Below, piece by piece: positions 60,566 to 64,000 of a stretch of DNA of 64,000 bases. The DNA lies in NCBI RefSeq assembly GCF_023061135.1, contig NZ_JAKGAN010000011.1:34656-98655 (forward strand), written 5' to 3'. The stretch is from Chromohalobacter sarecensis (GTDB lineage Bacteria > Pseudomonadota > Gammaproteobacteria > Pseudomonadales > Halomonadaceae). A program made the position numbers and the translations under genes. The first letter of the stretch is position 1. Each line of letters begins with the position of its first letter. Below the pieces are notes generated by a model, which searched no databases, had not been told where the DNA came from, and worked only from the letters and a program-made list of their open reading frames with translations.

Positions 60566-62152
60566 TCAGGTATCTTCCTGGCGCGAGCCAGATGGCCGGC
60601 CCCCCGACTTCCATGACCAGTCGCGCCAGCGCAGGTCGAACAGATCCTGACGCCGGTCCTTCAAGTTGGTCACCGATCCCTCGTTGCGCACCACCGTGAG
60701 ACGCGTCAGGTCGAGATCCGAGAACATGATCATCTCGGTATTGGGGGTGGTTTCGGCCAGCACCGCATCGTGGGGGAAGGCGAAGTCCGAGGGGGAGAAC
60801 ACCGAGGACTGCGCGTACTGAATCTCCATGTTCTCGATCGACGGCACGTTGCCGACGCTGCCGCACAATACCACGTAGCATTCGTTTTCGATGGCGCGTG
60901 CCTGAGAGCAGTGACGCACGCGCAGATAGCCGTTCTTGGTGTCGGTCCAGAACGGCACGAAGAGGATATCCATGCTCTGATCGGCGAGTAGCCGCGAAAG
61001 CTCCGGAAACTCGACGTCGTAGCAAATCAGGATGCCGATTCGACCGGCATCGGTGTCGAAGACGCGCAAGTCGTCGCCGCCCTCGATGATCCAGTCGCGG
61101 CGCTCCTGGGGGGTGATGTGCAGTTTGGCCTGTGCCTCGATCTCGCCGTCGCGATGGAAGAGATAGGCGATGTTATAGAGGTGCCCATCGTCGTGCTCCT
61201 CGATCATCGAACCGGCGATGATGTTGATGTTGTAGGACACTGCCATGCGTGACAGCTCGGTCTTGAAGTGTTCGGTGAAGCTGGCCAGAAAACGGATGGC
61301 CGCGATTTGATCCTGCTGGGCGGCACGATCCTGCAGGCCCATCAGCGGCGCATTGAAGAGCTCCGGGAAGACCGCGAAGTCGCTCTGGTAATCCGACAAC
61401 GCATCGACGAAGTACTCGGCCTGTTGCAGTACCGCCTCCACCGAGGAGAACTCGCGCATCTGCCATTGCACCGCGCCCACTCGCACCTGGGTCTTGCGGG
61501 TATCGAGCACCGACTCGGCGGGCTCGAAGAGAATGTTGTTCCACTCCAGCAGGGTCGCGTAGCCCTGGGACTTTTCGTCCTCGGGCAGGTACTTGCGCAA
61601 CAGCCGCTTGACCTGGAAATCGTTGGCCAGTTGGAAGGACAAGATGGGGTCGTGGATCTCCTTGCGCGAGACCTGATCCAGGTACTCGGCCGGCGACATT
61701 TCGCTGGCGTGCTGGTGATAGTTGGGAATTCGGCCGCCGGCGAGAATGGCCCGCATATTCAGTGATTTACACAGATCCTTGCGGGCTTCGTAGAGGCGTC
61801 GGCCGAGCCGGTAACCGCGATAAGCCGGATCGATCAGCACATCCAGGCCATACATGGCGTCGCCTTTGGGAGCGTTGAGAATGATCTCCCGCTGATCCAT
61901 CAGATCGTCATAGCGATGCGGGTTGGAAAATTCCTCGTAGTCGACGCGCGCGGTCAGAGCCACGCCGACCAGCGTCTCATCGTCCTCGATGACGATCTGG
62001 CCGTCGGGGAACTCGCTGATCAGTCGCTCGATGGTGCGCTTGGGCCAGGCGCCGCCGATGTCGTGATAGACCCGGTCCATCAGCGTCTTGAGCTGTGGGT
62101 AGTCCTCGGGCGTCAGATTGCGAAGATTCAGGTGAAGGTCTTCGAGGGACAT
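60566..62152 (-). CDS. GNAT acetyltransferase fused to a nitrilase-family amidohydrolase
   Basis: A 528-residue bifunctional protein. Residues about 10-200 are a GNAT domain (YRGYRLGRRLYEARKDLCKS is the acetyl-CoA loop). From about 225 a carbon-nitrogen hydrolase follows, with catalytic glutamate in FAVFPELFNAPLMG, lysine in AQAKLHITPQE and cysteine in ILICYDVEFPELSRLL. The hydrolase probably cleaves an amide and the GNAT part modifies an amine, but no substrate is known. The start at 62152 is supported by AGGA eight bases upstream; a GTG further out is rejected. Confidence 0.92.
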   Translation of the reverse strand: MSLEDLHLNLRNLTPEDYPQLKTLMDRVYHDIGGAWPKRTIERLISEFPDGQIVIEDDETLVGVALTARVDYEEFSNPHRYDDLMDQREIILNAPKGDAMYGLDVLIDPAYRGYRLGRRLYEARKDLCKSLNMRAILAGGRIPNYHQHASEMSPAEYLDQVSRKEIHDPILSFQLANDFQVKRLLRKYLPEDEKSQGYATLLEWNNILFEPAESVLDTRKTQVRVGAVQWQMREFSSVEAVLQQAEYFVDALSDYQSDFAVFPELFNAPLMGLQDRAAQQDQIAAIRFLASFTEHFKTELSRMAVSYNINIIAGSMIEEHDDGHLYNIAYLFHRDGEIEAQAKLHITPQERRDWIIEGGDDLRVFDTDAGRIGILICYDVEFPELSRLLADQSMDILFVPFWTDTKNGYLRVRHCSQARAIENECYVVLCGSVGNVPSIENMEIQYAQSSVFSPSDFAFPHDAVLAETTPNTEMIMFSDLDLTRLTVVRNEGSVTNLKDRRQDLFDLRWRDWSWKSGGRPSGSRQEDT

Positions 62153-62241
62153 GTGGGTGTCCTGCGTTGCGAATACGGAATTGGGCGCTAGTGTATCACG
62201 CTGAGGCACGCGTCCCGGCGAGCACTGTGGATGTGAGGGCG

Positions 62242-62271
62242 CTCGGTGGCCAGCCTTCGCGAGCCACCGAG
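62242..62271. other. Hairpin after the flavin reductase gene
   Basis: CTCGGTGGC (62242-62250) and GCCACCGAG (62263-62271) are a perfect nine-base inverted repeat between two minus-strand genes. No T tract follows on the minus strand, so it is probably an RNA-stabilising or rho-type site rather than an intrinsic terminator. Confidence 0.45.
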
Positions 62272-62284
62272 ATGAGCAGGGATA

Positions 62285-62905
62285 TCAGCCGGGGCGTGCC
62301 ATCTTGAAGTTCTGCTCGGCGCTGACTTCGAAGTAATCGGCGGGGCCGCCGCCGCGCAGGATGGGACGCGCCTCGGCGGTCTGATAGACGCCGTCATGTA
62401 GCAGTGACTGGTCGATGTGCACACCGACAACCTCGCCCATCACCAGCCAGGTTTCGAGCGACTCGCCAGCGGCGGAGTGGAGCTGAATCAGCTGACTCAG
62501 CCGACACTCGAAGGCGACGCGCGCTTCGGCGACGTGTTGTACGTCAACGACCTGGGAAGTGCGCGGCGTGAGGCCGGCCAACGCGAATTCATCCACCTCG
62601 GGCGCGACGGCCGCGCAGCTTGCATTCATCTGTTCGGCGAGCGGGCGGGTCGCCAAGTGCCAGCAAAACTCGCCTGTGGCAGCGATGTTACGCACGCTGT
62701 CCTTGTAGCCGATGCTGGAGAACCCGACGATCGGCGGCGTGTAATTGAAGGCGTTAAAGAAGCTGTAAGGTGCCAGGTTCAGGTGGCCGTCGCGATCCTG
62801 GGAGGAAACCCAGCCGATCGGGCGTGGCCCGACGATGGCATTGAACGGGTCGTGGGGCAAGCCGTGGCCCTGGTGCGGCTCGTAGAAGTGGAATCCATCA
62901 CGCAT
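62285..62905 (-). CDS. Flavin reductase-like FMN-binding protein
   Basis: A 206-residue split-barrel flavoprotein of the flavin reductase-like group. FNAIVGPRPIGWVSSQDRDG (about residue 22-41) and NLAPYSFFNAFNYTPPIVGF are the FMN and dimer segments, and DSVRNIAATGEFCWHLAT is conserved in the family. Members reduce free flavin or modify small molecules. GGGAA lies before the ATG. The gene stands alone, upstream of the GNAT-nitrilase gene by 133 bases, and divergent from vgrG. Confidence 0.9.
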   Translation of the reverse strand: MRDGFHFYEPHQGHGLPHDPFNAIVGPRPIGWVSSQDRDGHLNLAPYSFFNAFNYTPPIVGFSSIGYKDSVRNIAATGEFCWHLATRPLAEQMNASCAAVAPEVDEFALAGLTPRTSQVVDVQHVAEARVAFECRLSQLIQLHSAAGESLETWLVMGEVVGVHIDQSLLHDGVYQTAEARPILRGGGPADYFEVSAEQNFKMARPG

Positions 62906-63141
62906 GGTGCTTCCCTATGTCGTTTCCTGAATGAATGCGTGGATGGTAGCCAGAGACGCGTGTCAGTGATAGAGCAGGGGCAGGATGGGAAGATGAAAAG
63001 ATGGAAGTAAAAGTCAGGCGTATTTATCCGCACTGCTTGTCCCCAGCCCCTTCGTCAGAAACAAACCCTCACAGAACAGCGGTGTCGCTGGGGTACGTTT
63101 CACTTTTATCCATGTTAAATTAGGTCCCCTCCACATAAGCG

Positions 63142-63157
63142 TGGCACGCGTCTGGCA
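63142..63157 (+). promoter_or_regulatory. Sigma-54-type -24/-12 promoter upstream of vgrG
   Basis: TGGCACGCGTCTGGCA matches the consensus TGGCACGNNNNTTGCW at all fixed positions but one (G for the second T), with correct spacing of GG and GC. It ends 54 bases before the vgrG ATG. Type VI secretion genes are often sigma-54 dependent. The rest of the 306-base gap (62906-63211) holds no gene. Confidence 0.6.
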
Positions 63158-63211
63158 AGCGACGATCGTTTGAGTGCGTTCGTGCCATGCATGACCTTCA
63201 GGGACGATGCC

Positions 63212-64000
63212 ATGTCAGAGGCGCTTTTCGACACCTTCGATATCGACCTGTTGCCGTCGCAGCGGCTGCTAACACTGGACATCGCCGGGGCATCGCTGCT
63301 GCCGCATCGGCTGGTCGGCGAGGAGCGCGTCAGTGAACCCTTCAGCTATACTCTCGACTGCATCTCCCAGCAGAATGATCTCGAACTCAAGACGCTGATG
63401 GCGCAGCCGGCGAGGCTGTCGATTCTGCAGGCCGATGGCGGTTATCGCCAGTTGCATGGCCTGGTTGCCGAGGCGGCGCTGCTGGGCGAAGACGGCGGCG
63501 TCACCTACTACCAGCTCACCCTGGTGCCGTGGCTGGCGATGCTGAAGCTTGGCCGCGACAGCCGCATCTTCCAGGATCGCTCGGTGGTCGACGTGCTCAC
63601 CCAGGTGTTCGAGGGCCATGCCCTGGCCCAGGGCTGCTACCGCTTCGACCTGCGCCGCGACTATCCCGCGCGCAGCTACTGCGTGCAGTACCGCGAGAGC
63701 GACTTCAACTTCATCAGTCGCCTGCTGGAAGAAGAAGGTCTGTGGTACTACTTCGAATACGCCGGCAACGATGACGGCAATGATGACGACGACGACAACA
63801 GCGGCAAGGTGGCGTCCGGCAACGGGGCGAGCGCTAACGATGGCCAATCCTTCGATGGCCACCGCCTGGTCATTACCGACGACGTCGACACCTGCCAACC
63901 GGTCTCGCCACAGACAATCCGCTTCCACCGTCAGGCGGCCACCGAGAATGAGGACGCCCTCAACCAGTGGGGTGGCGTGCGTACTCAGCAGCCCACCCGT
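63212..64000 (+). CDS. vgrG: Type VI secretion spike protein VgrG (TssI), N-terminal part, cut by window edge
   Basis: The first 263 codons of a VgrG, open to the right edge. The phage gp27-like part is clear: LLPHRLVGEERVSEPFSYTL, LTLVPWLAMLKLGRDSRIFQ, and YCVQYRESDFNFISRLLEEE followed by GLWYYFEY. After that comes an Asp/Asn/Gly-rich insert around residues 185-205 (GNDDGNDDDDDNSG) that is longer and more acidic than usual. The C-terminal needle and any effector domain lie outside the window. The start follows CAGGGACG and is preceded by a sigma-54-like promoter. Confidence 0.93.
   Translation, partial: MSEALFDTFDIDLLPSQRLLTLDIAGASLLPHRLVGEERVSEPFSYTLDCISQQNDLELKTLMAQPARLSILQADGGYRQLHGLVAEAALLGEDGGVTYYQLTLVPWLAMLKLGRDSRIFQDRSVVDVLTQVFEGHALAQGCYRFDLRRDYPARSYCVQYRESDFNFISRLLEEEGLWYYFEYAGNDDGNDDDDDNSGKVASGNGASANDGQSFDGHRLVITDDVDTCQPVSPQTIRFHRQAATENEDALNQWGGVRTQQPTR

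Noticed and set aside
1..64000. tRNA, rRNA, integrase or transposase genes and prophage
   Set aside because: No matching RNA gene pattern or recombinase protein was seen; the MITE-like element has no coding capacity.

Overview
The window is chromosomal DNA from a high-GC, moderately halophilic gammaproteobacterium, most probably a Halomonadaceae member (Chromohalobacter or Halomonas type). The main reasons are a catabolic locus for the compatible solutes ectoine and hydroxyectoine (doeABX, doeCD, eutBC), an Entner-Doudoroff gene set under HexR, and the general protein content. No rRNA, tRNA, CRISPR array, integrase or transposase gene was seen. Species is not claimed.

Layout. (1) 1-8265, minus strand: one end of an aryl-polyene-type lipid cluster (ketosynthase-like protein, acyl carrier protein, membrane protein, acyl-AMP ligase fused to a dehydratase, glycosyltransferase, LpxL-like acyltransferase, LolA-like carrier, MMPL exporter, start of a flavoprotein). 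The genes overlap or nearly abut, except for a 156-base gap before the acyl carrier protein. (2) 8638-12475, minus: a KGG-repeat stress protein, YnfA, and a PhnD-PhnC-PhnE type ABC importer whose permease is a tandem fusion. (3) 12587-16568: hexR divergent from zwf-pgl-eda. (4) 16711-35459: ghrA, a MocR-type regulator (probable EnuR), doeABX, a LysR gene, formate-dehydrogenase-like genes, a YqiJ-like protein, an AT-richer MFS/universal-stress pair, then doeC, doeD, eutB and eutC. Together these can take hydroxyectoine (eutB, eutC) and ectoine (doeA ring opening, doeB deacetylation, doeD transamination, doeC oxidation) to aspartate. No eutA and no ectoine ABC or TRAP importer is visible here.

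(5) 35581-44807: PhoD-type phosphatase, ExoD-like protein, LysR/DMT pair, DUF4396 protein, argC, a haloacid dehalogenase, and a TVP38-flavoprotein fusion. (6) 45075-49415: an AT-richer redox and stress block with an AhpD-like protein, a second dehalogenase, a three-gene overlapping unit (ECF sigma factor, zinc-finger anti-sigma, AraC regulator), a glutaredoxin-like protein and a DUF3047 protein. (7) 49622-56167: a minus-strand run of two glycosyltransferases of the arsenosugar-named families, a kinase remnant, the YnjBCD ABC system and a full-length phosphotransferase. (8) 56389-64000: DUF748 protein, zinc alcohol dehydrogenase, mtfA, a GNAT-nitrilase fusion, a flavin reductase and the start of a type VI secretion vgrG behind a sigma-54-like promoter.

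The most notable non-coding signals are: two copies of an intergenic structured repeat whose inner stem keeps pairing while its bases differ; a perfect 11-bp inverted repeat in front of doeA; a terminator-like hairpin just before the doeC ribosome-binding site; and a 17-of-20 motif shared by the ECF sigma gene and the AhpD-like gene. All names rest on reading translated sequence and on family knowledge; no database search was run.
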